Source of the DNA: Pseudomonadota bacterium
GTDB lineage: Bacteria > Pseudomonadota > Alphaproteobacteria > Rhizobiales > Xanthobacteraceae
Direction of reading: 5' to 3'
Length of the DNA: 20,498 nucleotides
NCBI GenBank assembly: GCA_023442085.1
Contig: JAEZMT010000306.1
Coordinates: 1 to 20,498, forward strand
The position numbers and the translations under genes are program-made. The notes under the pieces were generated by a model, which saw only the letters and a list, made by a program, of their open reading frames with translations, did not search any database and was not told the origin of the DNA. This document shows positions 6,731 through 13,992 of the stretch, piece after piece (position 1 is the first letter of the stretch; each line of letters starts with the position of its first letter).

Positions 6731-9700
6731 TCAGAAGGCGTCCGCGCGGGCGGCGCCGGCAAGGGAAGAAGCCTCGTTCGCAGCCGCCACCAGCCGCTCC
6801 AGCGGGCGGCGGCCGTAGGCGAGGACGAGGACGGGGGTGAGCACGGCGTCGAGCAGCGTGGCACTGACGAGGCCGCCGAAAATCGTGATCGCGACGGGGT
6901 GGAGGATCTCCTTGCCCGGCACTTCCGCCCCGCTCATGAGCGGCAGCAGGGCGATGCCGGCGGACGTCGCGGTCATCAGCACCGGCGTCAGCCGCTCGAG
7001 GCTCCCGCGCATGACGAGGGCCGGGCCGAAGGGCAGGCCCTCGGCTATGGCGAGATTGATGATGTGGCTGATCTTCAGGATGCCGTTGCGGGCGGCGATG
7101 CCGGTGAGCGTGACGAAGCCGATCATGCTCGCCACCGAGAGCGGCTGCCCTGCGAGCCAGAGAGCCGCCACGGCCCCGATGAGCGCCAGCGGCACGCTGC
7201 CCATGATGACGAGGGCAAACAGGGCCGAGCGGTAACGGCTGTAGAGGATGGCGAAGACCAGCACCATCGACACCCCGGCGAGGCCGCCGATGGTGCGCAT
7301 AGAGTCTTCCTGCGCCGCGAATGTGCCCTCAAGATTTGCGGAGGTGCCCGGCGGCAGGTCTGTCGCGGCGATGACGCGGCGCATGTCGGCGATGATGGCC
7401 GCCGTGTCGCGGCCTCCGGAGGTGTTGGTCAGCACTACGATGCGCCGCCGCCCACCCTCGCGCAGGATCTGGTTTGGCCCGTCCGTCTCCTTCACGTCCG
7501 CCACCTGCGAGAGGGGGACCCAGCCGGTGGGGGTTTCGATGAGGAGGCGGGCCAGGCCCTCGGCGCTCCGCGTTGCGTCGGGGAGGCGGACGATCAGGTC
7601 GAAGCGCCGGCTCCCGTCCACGAGCGTCGAGACCACGCGGCCGTTCGAGAGCCGCGCCAGCGCGTCCGTCACCTGGGCGGGCTGAAGGCCGTAGAGGGCG
7701 GCGCGGCCATAGTCCACCTGCACGGTGACTTCGGGCACGTGCACTTGCCGCTCCACCTGCAGGTCCGCGAGGCCGGGAATGGCGCCGAGGCGCTGGCGCA
7801 GGGTTTCGGCCGTGGCGCGCAGGGTGTCGAGGTTGTCGCCGAACAGCTTGAGGGCGATCTCGGCCCTGACGCCGGAGAGCATGTGGTCCAGCCGGTGGGA
7901 GATGGGCTGGCCCACATTGAAGGCGGCCGGCAGTACGGAGAGCCGGTCGCGGATATCGGCGGTGATCTCGGCCCGGCTGCGGACGGAGGGGGAAAGGTCC
8001 ACCTCGATCTCGGAGGCGTGCACGCCCTCCGCATGCTCGTCCAGCTCGGCCCGACCGGTGCGCCGGCCCACAGCCTTCACCTCGGGCACCTCAAGGATGA
8101 TCTTCTCGGCCATGAGCCCCATGCGATCGCTCTCGGCCAGCGACAGGCCGGGCCGGAACGACATGGAGATGGTCAGCGAACCCTCGTTGAATGGCGGCAG
8201 GAAGGCGCGCGGCAGGCCTGCGGTAGCGGCCAGCGCGAGAATGAAGAGGAGCGCCGTTGTGCCCATCACGAGACGTGGATGGCGGAAGGCGGTCGAGAGC
8301 ACCGTCGCGTACCCACCCTTGAGCATGCGCACCAGCGCGCCGTCTCGCTCCGTATGCCGGCTGATGGCCGGGAGGAGATAGAAGGCGAGCACCGGGGTGA
8401 GCGTGATGGAGGTCAGAAGGCTCGCGAGGATGGAGACGATATAGGCCTGCCCCAGCGGCGCGAACAGCCGCCCCTCGATGCCGGGCAGCGCGAACAGGGG
8501 CACGAACACCAGCACGATGATGAGCGTGGCGTAGACGATGCCGGAGCGAACCTCCCGGCTCGCCGCCACCACCACGTCGAACAGGGGGCGCGGCGCCGCG
8601 GCGGCGGAGTTCTCGCGCAAGCGCCGGAAGATGTTCTCCACGTCCACCACGGCATCGTCCACCAGCTCGCCGATGGCGATGGCGAGGCCGCCCAGCGTCA
8701 TGGTGTTGATGGAAAGGCCGAAGGCGTGGAACACGATGGCGGTGGTGAGGATCGACACCGGGATGGCGGTGAGCGAGATGAAGGTGGTGCGCCAGTTGAG
8801 AAGGAACAGGAACAGCACCACCGCCACCACCGCCATGGCTTCCAGCAGCACCTTCTCCACATTGCCGATGGAGGCAGCGATGAAATCGGCCTGCCGGAAC
8901 ACCGGCGGGGAGATGTGGATGCCCTTGGAGAGGCTGCGGTTGAGATCGGCCACTGCCTCCTCCACCGCACGGGTCAAGGAGAGGGTGTCCGCCTCCGGCT
9001 GCTTCTCCACCGAGAGGATCACCGCCGGGCGCCCCATATAGCCGGCATCGCCGCGCTTCAGCCGCGCGGCATAGTCCACCTGGGCGATCTGGTGGAGGAA
9101 GACGTTGCCTCCCGCCGGGCGGGGCAGCACGAGGGTCTTCAGGTCGTCGAGGCTGAGGGTGCGGGCAATATTGCGGATGAGGAATTCCCGGCCCCCCTGG
9201 TCGGCGAAACCGCCGCCCGAATTGGTGCCGAACTGCTGGAGCGCCTTATCCAGGGCATCGAGCGTGATGCCATGGGCCCGCATTGCGGCGAGGTCAGGCG
9301 CGACGCGGAACTGCCGCACCTCGCCGCCCATGGGGATAACCTGTGCGACACCGGGGATGGCGAGAAGTCGCGGGCGGATGACGAAATCCGCCGCCTCCCG
9401 CATCGCCATGGGCGAGGCGGTGTCGCTGGTGAGGGCGAACATCAGGATCTGCCCCATGATTGAGCTGATGGGGCCCATCTGCGGCGAGACGTTCGCCGGC
9501 AGGCGGTCCCGCACCAGAGCGAGGCGCTCGGCGATCTGCTGGCGGTTGCGGAAGATGTCCGTGCCGAAATCGAACTCCGCGTAGACCACGGAAAGGCCCA
9601 CGCCGGACACCGAGCGCAGGCGGATGAGGCCCGGCAGGCCGTTCACCGCGGTCTCCAGCGGGAAGGTCACGAGCTGTTCCACCTCTGCCGGCGCCAGGCC

Positions 9701-9862
9701 CTCGGCCTCGGTCATGATGGTGACGGTGGGGCGGTTGAGGTCCGGCAACACGTCCACCGGCAGCCGCGTGACCGCATAGGCGCCGTAGACCACCAGCACG
9801 AGCGCCAGCGCCAGCACCAGCAGTCGATTGCGCAGCGATTGGGTGACGAGGACGGTGAACAT
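6731..9862 (-). CDS. Heavy-metal RND efflux pump, CzcA/CusA family
   Basis: A 1043-aa inner-membrane proton-driven pump of the heavy-metal RND family, full length for the family. It has the typical start (LLVLALALVLVVYGAYAVTRLPVDVLPDLNRP), a large periplasmic region, a central membrane block from about 340, and a second one near 870-1020. In helix 4 the proton-relay motif reads GELVDDAVVDVEN (398-410). It keeps Asp402 and Glu409 of the CusA-like VDxAxVxxEN pattern, adds extra acidic residues, and lacks the first Asp of CzcA's DFGxxxDGA. The metal is therefore not certain; the adjacent multicopper oxidase favours copper or silver. The gene starts 9 nt after the adaptor gene. A matching outer-membrane channel gene is absent from the window. 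Confidence 0.92.
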   Translation of the reverse strand: MFTVLVTQSLRNRLLVLALALVLVVYGAYAVTRLPVDVLPDLNRPTVTIMTEAEGLAPAEVEQLVTFPLETAVNGLPGLIRLRSVSGVGLSVVYAEFDFGTDIFRNRQQIAERLALVRDRLPANVSPQMGPISSIMGQILMFALTSDTASPMAMREAADFVIRPRLLAIPGVAQVIPMGGEVRQFRVAPDLAAMRAHGITLDALDKALQQFGTNSGGGFADQGGREFLIRNIARTLSLDDLKTLVLPRPAGGNVFLHQIAQVDYAARLKRGDAGYMGRPAVILSVEKQPEADTLSLTRAVEEAVADLNRSLSKGIHISPPVFRQADFIAASIGNVEKVLLEAMAVVAVVLFLFLLNWRTTFISLTAIPVSILTTAIVFHAFGLSINTMTLGGLAIAIGELVDDAVVDVENIFRRLRENSAAAAPRPLFDVVVAASREVRSGIVYATLIIVLVFVPLFALPGIEGRLFAPLGQAYIVSILASLLTSITLTPVLAFYLLPAISRHTERDGALVRMLKGGYATVLSTAFRHPRLVMGTTALLFILALAATAGLPRAFLPPFNEGSLTISMSFRPGLSLAESDRMGLMAEKIILEVPEVKAVGRRTGRAELDEHAEGVHASEIEVDLSPSVRSRAEITADIRDRLSVLPAAFNVGQPISHRLDHMLSGVRAEIALKLFGDNLDTLRATAETLRQRLGAIPGLADLQVERQVHVPEVTVQVDYGRAALYGLQPAQVTDALARLSNGRVVSTLVDGSRRFDLIVRLPDATRSAEGLARLLIETPTGWVPLSQVADVKETDGPNQILREGGRRRIVVLTNTSGGRDTAAIIADMRRVIAATDLPPGTSANLEGTFAAQEDSMRTIGGLAGVSMVLVFAILYSRYRSALFALVIMGSVPLALIGAVAALWLAGQPLSVASMIGFVTLTGIAARNGILKISHIINLAIAEGLPFGPALVMRGSLERLTPVLMTATSAGIALLPLMSGAEVPGKEILHPVAITIFGGLVSATLLDAVLTPVLVLAYGRRPLERLVAAANEASSLAGAARADAF

Positions 9863-9871
9863 CGGCCGGCC

Positions 9872-11515
9872 TCAGCGGATCTGATCGATGAGTTCGGCGC
9901 CGTCGGTGACCACGCGCTGGCCGGGGGCAAGGCCTGCCAGAACCAGCACGCGGGTGGCATCGAGGGGCGCGGTCTTCACCTCCAGAGAGACGAAGCGCTC
10001 GGCACTCACGTGCTCATAGACGATGGGCTGGCCGTTCGCCCCGCGCACCACCGCAGAGCGGGGGATCGCGATGCCAATGCGCGGGGCGCCGGCCTCGGCG
10101 AATACCGTCAGGAACTGGCCTGGGCGCAGCTCCGCGGTATCCGAGGCGACCGAGAACAGGAGGGGGAGCGCCTGCGCGCGTTCGGGCAGTCCCGCCCCCA
10201 GAAAGGTGAGGTCCACGGTGCGCCCGTTCGGCAGGCGGCCGGTGGCGCCCGATGGGCCCACATCCGGCGAGAAGCCGAGGGCCTCCACCCACAGCCGGTC
10301 GGGATCGACGATGCGGAACACCACGGTGTTCGGGTCCGCCATCTGTCCCGCCACGGCATCGGCGGCAACGATGACTCCGGCGACCGGCGCGCGGAGGGCT
10401 TCCGGCTCGCGCTGTACCCGCTCCAGCTTGGTCCGGCGGGTCTTGAGGCCGTTCAGCTCGATTTCCGCTTCCTCCACCTCGCGGCGGGTGACGGCGTTGG
10501 GAATCGCGGAAAGCCGCTCGAAGCGGCGCTTCACGAGGGCGATCTGCTGGTCCAGCTCGTAGCCCTGCTGCTCCAGGTCCTTGAGGTCGGAGGCGCCGAT
10601 GGGCGGATGCACGTAGGCGAGGATTTCGCCCGCGGCGACTTTCGTGCCGAGCGGCCTGAAGCCGCCCTCGGGAGGCGCGAGGCGGCCGCCCACCGCGCTC
10701 TGCACGAGGCCGCTCGCATTGGCGTCCGGCACCACGCGGCCGGGCAACTCCACCGTGCCGGCGAAGGCGCCCGAAGCCGTGACGAGCGTTCGCACACCGA
10801 GAATGCGCTGGGTCGGCTTGGGCACGATCACTGAGCCGTCGGCCAGCCGCTGAGCCGCATCGCGTGGAACCGGCTTCGATGCGTCCGCTCGGGCGCCGCC
10901 CGCTCCGGCCAGCGCTAGGCCGACTGTTCCAAGGAAAAGAAGCGCCCTGGTCCGTCGCCGCGATACGGCGAGCGCCCCGACGAGGACACCGATGAGCATG
11001 CCCACCGCAACGCCCGCGAGGGCGCCGGATGGCAAGCCGCCGATCAGCGCTAGTGCCGCGGGCACGGACGGCCCCGCATCGGGTGAAGGTGCCTCCGCCC
11101 CAATGGTCAGGGTGCCGGCAAGCACATCCAACGTGTCGCCTGCCGCGACGGTGAAGGCGATATCGTGCGCGCCCGGCGTCGCCGCGAACGGCGCGGGCAT
11201 CACGTAGGTGCCCGGTCCGGCGGCCTTCGCGGGCTGAGAGCCCTCCGGCGTGTCCACGTCTACGGTGGCGCCATCCACCGGAGCATTGTCGGGGAAGCGG
11301 TCGAGATAGATGGTCAGGATGCCGTCGCGCAGCACCGCCACCAGTTCGAAATCGGCGGAGACGGCCTCGACACGGGGGGCGAGCGTCGTCACCAGAGGGG
11401 GCGGCGGCGCCCCATGGTCGTGGCCTTCATGGGCCGCAGCGGGGCCGGACAGCGCTGCGCCAGCGAGAAGCCCGCACAGGCCGAACACGACGTTCCGCAA
11501 GAAATGGGGCCCCAT
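9872..11515 (-). CDS. RND periplasmic adaptor (CzcB/CusB-like) with extra N-terminal module
   Basis: The 547-aa membrane fusion partner of the RND pump. Residues 1-28 are a signal peptide, followed by HEGHDHG, a likely metal site, and a beta-rich domain to about 140. A hydrophobic stretch follows (about 151-185), then a second signal-like segment (TRALLFLGTVGLALAGAGGARA, 189-210). Only after this comes a standard HlyD-type adaptor: beta-barrel and lipoyl parts (250-305), a hairpin with heptad-like sequence (about 310-370), the lipoyl return (375-392) and the C-terminal domains. The front 185 residues look like a separate membrane-anchored metal-binding protein fused to an adaptor. The ATG at 11515 has only a close GAGG upstream. 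The gene is 78 nt after the kinase gene, with a long hairpin between. Confidence 0.88.
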   Translation of the reverse strand: MGPHFLRNVVFGLCGLLAGAALSGPAAAHEGHDHGAPPPPLVTTLAPRVEAVSADFELVAVLRDGILTIYLDRFPDNAPVDGATVDVDTPEGSQPAKAAGPGTYVMPAPFAATPGAHDIAFTVAAGDTLDVLAGTLTIGAEAPSPDAGPSVPAALALIGGLPSGALAGVAVGMLIGVLVGALAVSRRRTRALLFLGTVGLALAGAGGARADASKPVPRDAAQRLADGSVIVPKPTQRILGVRTLVTASGAFAGTVELPGRVVPDANASGLVQSAVGGRLAPPEGGFRPLGTKVAAGEILAYVHPPIGASDLKDLEQQGYELDQQIALVKRRFERLSAIPNAVTRREVEEAEIELNGLKTRRTKLERVQREPEALRAPVAGVIVAADAVAGQMADPNTVVFRIVDPDRLWVEALGFSPDVGPSGATGRLPNGRTVDLTFLGAGLPERAQALPLLFSVASDTAELRPGQFLTVFAEAGAPRIGIAIPRSAVVRGANGQPIVYEHVSAERFVSLEVKTAPLDATRVLVLAGLAPGQRVVTDGAELIDQIR

Positions 11516-11551
11516 GCCTCAACCCGTCCGCTCGTGATGCCGGTACGGGTG

Positions 11552-11587
11552 AGCGATAGCGTGCGGCGCGTCACGCCGCGTATCGCT
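11552..11587. other. Long hairpin between kinase and adaptor genes
   Basis: AGCGATA (11552-11558) pairs with TATCGCT (11581-11587), and inside it GCGGCG (11563-11568) pairs with CGCCGC (11574-11579), giving a stem of 13 bp with one asymmetric bulge. It fills the 78-nt gap between the sensor kinase and the efflux genes. It could be a partial terminator, an mRNA-processing or stability element, or a binding site for the response regulator. No T-run follows. Confidence 0.5.
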
Positions 11588-11593
11588 TCTGTA

Positions 11594-12916
11594 TCAGTTT
11601 GTTTCAGCCTGGACCTTGGGCAGGCGCACCGTCGCGATCAGGCCGCCATCGGGAGCGTTGGCGAGGGTCAGCGTGCCGCCGTGCGCCTCGGCGACGGTCC
11701 GCGCGATTGTGAGGCCAAGCCCGACGCCGCCGGTGGCGCGGCTGCGCGAGGTATCGAGCCGGACGAACGGCTCTAGCACGGCGGCCAGTTGGTTCTCGGG
11801 AATGCCGGGGCCCTGGTCTCGCACCGCCAGCACGGCTGCGGCGCCCTCGTCGATGAGCGTCACCTGGGCGGAGCCGCCATAGGTGACGGCGTTCTCGACG
11901 AGGTTGGACACCATCCGTTTGAGGCTGACGAGCCGTCCCGCAACTACGAGGCGCGGCGGGGCGGAGAGATCGGCGCAAAGGCCCCGGTCCCGCGCACCGT
12001 CCACGATGGTCTCCACCAGCGCCACCAGATCGAGCGGCCGCACCGGCTCGTCGCTGGCCTCGCCGCGCAGATAGGAGAGGGTGGCATCCACCATCTGCTC
12101 CATCTCCGCGACGTCCTCGGCCATGGCGCGGCGCAGCGCCGGATCGTTCACATCCTCCAGGCGGAAGCGCAGCCGCGTCATGGGCGTGCGCAGATCGTGG
12201 GAGACGGCGGCCAGGGCCTGCGTGCGCCGCTCCACCAGCCCGGCGATGCGCGCCTGCATGCCGTTGAACGCGTGGGCCAGCTCGCGCACCTCCTTCGGGC
12301 CGGTCTCGGGCAGCCGCACGAGGGGGGCGGCTGGCGGCAAGGCCGCAACCGTGTGCGCCATGGCCCGGAGCGGACGGGTGAGCCACGCGGCGATGGCGAG
12401 CGAGAGCAGCAGCACGCCCACCGCCATGAGCGTTGTGGAAAGCAGGGATCCATGCGTCTCCGGCGCCTGCGGGGCGGAGGCGAACAGGCGGGCGTTCAGC
12501 CAGCTGCCGTCCGGCAGGCGCACCGCCACGAGACTGAGATGCGGATCGGCCCCGGCACTCACCAGCACATCGCCGGCTTGAAGCTCAGGCGCGAGGGTGC
12601 GGACCTCCTCGGCGAGGCGCTGGGCGTCTTCGGTCGCGCGGGCGCCGGCCGCGGCCATGGCCTCCCGGCCCCAGTGCGCGTCGATGGCGCCGCCGGACAG
12701 ATCGTGGGCCACATCCTCGCGGCTTTCCGGCGCCACGGCCGCCAGCGACCGGCGCAGCGAGACCAGCTGGTCCGCGAGGCGCACCGCGTGGGCGGCATGG
12801 CGCTGGCGCTCCATGGCGTGCTCGTAGGTCCACAGGCTGAGCACATGCACCACGACGATGCCCAACACCGCGACCACGGCGGTCCGCATGGCGAGGCTGT
12901 CGAGGGCGCGGATCAC
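11594..12916 (-). CDS. Sensor histidine kinase of the metal operon
   Basis: A 440-aa membrane kinase. Helix 1 (about 11-30) and helix 2 (about 160-180) bound a periplasmic sensor loop of about 125 residues with no familiar fold by eye. HAMP (181-232) is followed by HisKA, with phosphoacceptor His240 in AAVSHDLRTPMTRLR, and a HATPase domain with N-box NLVENAVTYG (338-347), DQGPG (367-371) and GVGLGL (398-402). It overlaps the response regulator by 4 nt (ATGA), so the two are translationally coupled. Because the same strand continues into RND efflux and multicopper oxidase genes, it probably senses periplasmic metal (CusS/CopS/CzcS-like role); the ligand is inferred. Confidence 0.93.
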   Translation of the reverse strand: MIRALDSLAMRTAVVAVLGIVVVHVLSLWTYEHAMERQRHAAHAVRLADQLVSLRRSLAAVAPESREDVAHDLSGGAIDAHWGREAMAAAGARATEDAQRLAEEVRTLAPELQAGDVLVSAGADPHLSLVAVRLPDGSWLNARLFASAPQAPETHGSLLSTTLMAVGVLLLSLAIAAWLTRPLRAMAHTVAALPPAAPLVRLPETGPKEVRELAHAFNGMQARIAGLVERRTQALAAVSHDLRTPMTRLRFRLEDVNDPALRRAMAEDVAEMEQMVDATLSYLRGEASDEPVRPLDLVALVETIVDGARDRGLCADLSAPPRLVVAGRLVSLKRMVSNLVENAVTYGGSAQVTLIDEGAAAVLAVRDQGPGIPENQLAAVLEPFVRLDTSRSRATGGVGLGLTIARTVAEAHGGTLTLANAPDGGLIATVRLPKVQAETN

Positions 12917-13626
12917 GAGCGCTCCACCTCCGGGGCGAAGAAATAGCCCGCGCCGCGCACCGTCTTCACCATCTCCAGGGTGCCCTGAGACTCAAGCTTC
13001 TTGCGCAGCCGGCTCACCTGGATGTCGATGGCGCGATCGAAGCCGGTGGCGGTACGGTTCTTGGCGGCGTCCATCAGCTGATCGCGGTTCAGCACCCGCT
13101 GGGGGTGCTCGAGGAAGGTGAGCAGCAGGTCGTATTCCCCAGTGGAAAGGTCCACCACCGCGCCTTCTGGATTGGTCAATTCCCGCCGGCGCGTGTCGAG
13201 CGTCCAGCCGGCGAACTTCAGGCTAGACCCGCCCGCGGTCGGAACGGTGTCCGAGGGCCGCGTCCGCCGCAGGACGGCGTGGATGCGGGCGAGCAGCTCG
13301 CGCGGATTGAAGGGCTTCGCGAGGTAATCGTCGGCACCCAGCTCCAGTCCGACGATCCGGTCCACGTCGGTCCCGCGCGCGGTGAGCATGATGATGGGGA
13401 CGTTCGATCTGCGGCGGAGGTCGCGGCAGAGGTCGAGGCCGCTCACGCCCGGCAGCATGATGTCGAGGATGATGAGGTCCACGGGGCCGGCAGTCATCGC
13501 CTCCCGCATCTCGCGGGCATCCTGCGCCGACGTCACCTTGTGCCCGTGCTCGCGCAGGAACTTGCCGGCGAGCCGACGGATTTCGGCGTCGTCGTCGACG
13601 ATCAGGATGTGGCCTTCAGGGGACAC
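12913..13626 (-). CDS. OmpR-family response regulator of the metal operon
   Basis: A 237-aa regulator. The receiver domain shows the acidic pocket (Asp11-Asp13), phosphoacceptor Asp55 (LIILDIMLPG), Thr82 and Lys104 (AKPF). The C-terminal winged helix (about 135-237) ends with a recognition region typical of OmpR/PhoB (DRAIDIQVSRLRKKLE). The start is GTG at 13626 with AGGAG about ten nt upstream. It is the first gene of the minus-strand metal run and is coupled to the kinase, so it most likely activates its own operon in response to metal. Its DNA site is not evident; I found no convincing direct repeat upstream. Confidence 0.93.
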   Translation of the reverse strand: MSPEGHILIVDDDAEIRRLAGKFLREHGHKVTSAQDAREMREAMTAGPVDLIILDIMLPGVSGLDLCRDLRRRSNVPIIMLTARGTDVDRIVGLELGADDYLAKPFNPRELLARIHAVLRRTRPSDTVPTAGGSSLKFAGWTLDTRRRELTNPEGAVVDLSTGEYDLLLTFLEHPQRVLNRDQLMDAAKNRTATGFDRAIDIQVSRLRKKLESQGTLEMVKTVRGAGYFFAPEVERS

Positions 13627-13992
13627 GGTCGCTCGCTCCTCGGAGCCGCATTTCTATAGCTTCGACGAGTCTTCGCAACCGTCAGCACGGCGGAAGTAAG
13701 CGTGGGTGTCGGTGGAGCGGCAGGGCGACGACCTATGAGGGCGGGCCGGCCGGTTCCGTCCGCCCCAGAGACAGGGCTTGAAGCGGACACGCCAAGCTAC
13801 CATGGAAGAGCAGCTGCCGGCCCGGCGTCCCGGACGCCGGACGAAGTGCTTCAAGTCCGTTCCGCTTCGCGGATCGCGCCCGCCATAGCCTGCGCGCTGG
13901 CTGCGTAGGTTCGGCGCCGCAGATCGGTCTCACCGAAGTGCAGGCTTTTGAGATTGATGGAGCAGATCGAACTCGCTGCTGATGCCCTGCTC
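13627..13992. other. Intergenic region between TonB receptor and response regulator
   Basis: This stretch of 366 bp must hold the end of the receptor transcript and the promoter of the metal operon. No complete gene is convincing. Just after the receptor stop, the minus strand has a protein-like stretch without a start codon (LHFGETDLRRRTYAASAQAM, then AGAIREAERT and a stop), possibly a gene remnant. Near the regulator, TATAGA at about 13652-13657 on the minus strand could be a -10 element, but no well-spaced -35 is seen. Confidence 0.4.
13822..13840. terminator. Perfect 9-bp inverted repeat downstream of the TonB receptor
   Basis: CCGGCGTCC (13822-13830) and GGACGCCGG (13832-13840) flank a single C. 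It lies about 150 nt past the receptor stop and about 200 nt before the response regulator start, so it may end the receptor transcript. There is no T-run, so a protein-binding site is equally possible. Confidence 0.35.

Noticed and set aside
6899..9463. Very long plus-strand open frame (854 codons) opposite the RND pump
   Set aside because: His/Gly/Asp-rich antisense shadow of a clear pump gene.
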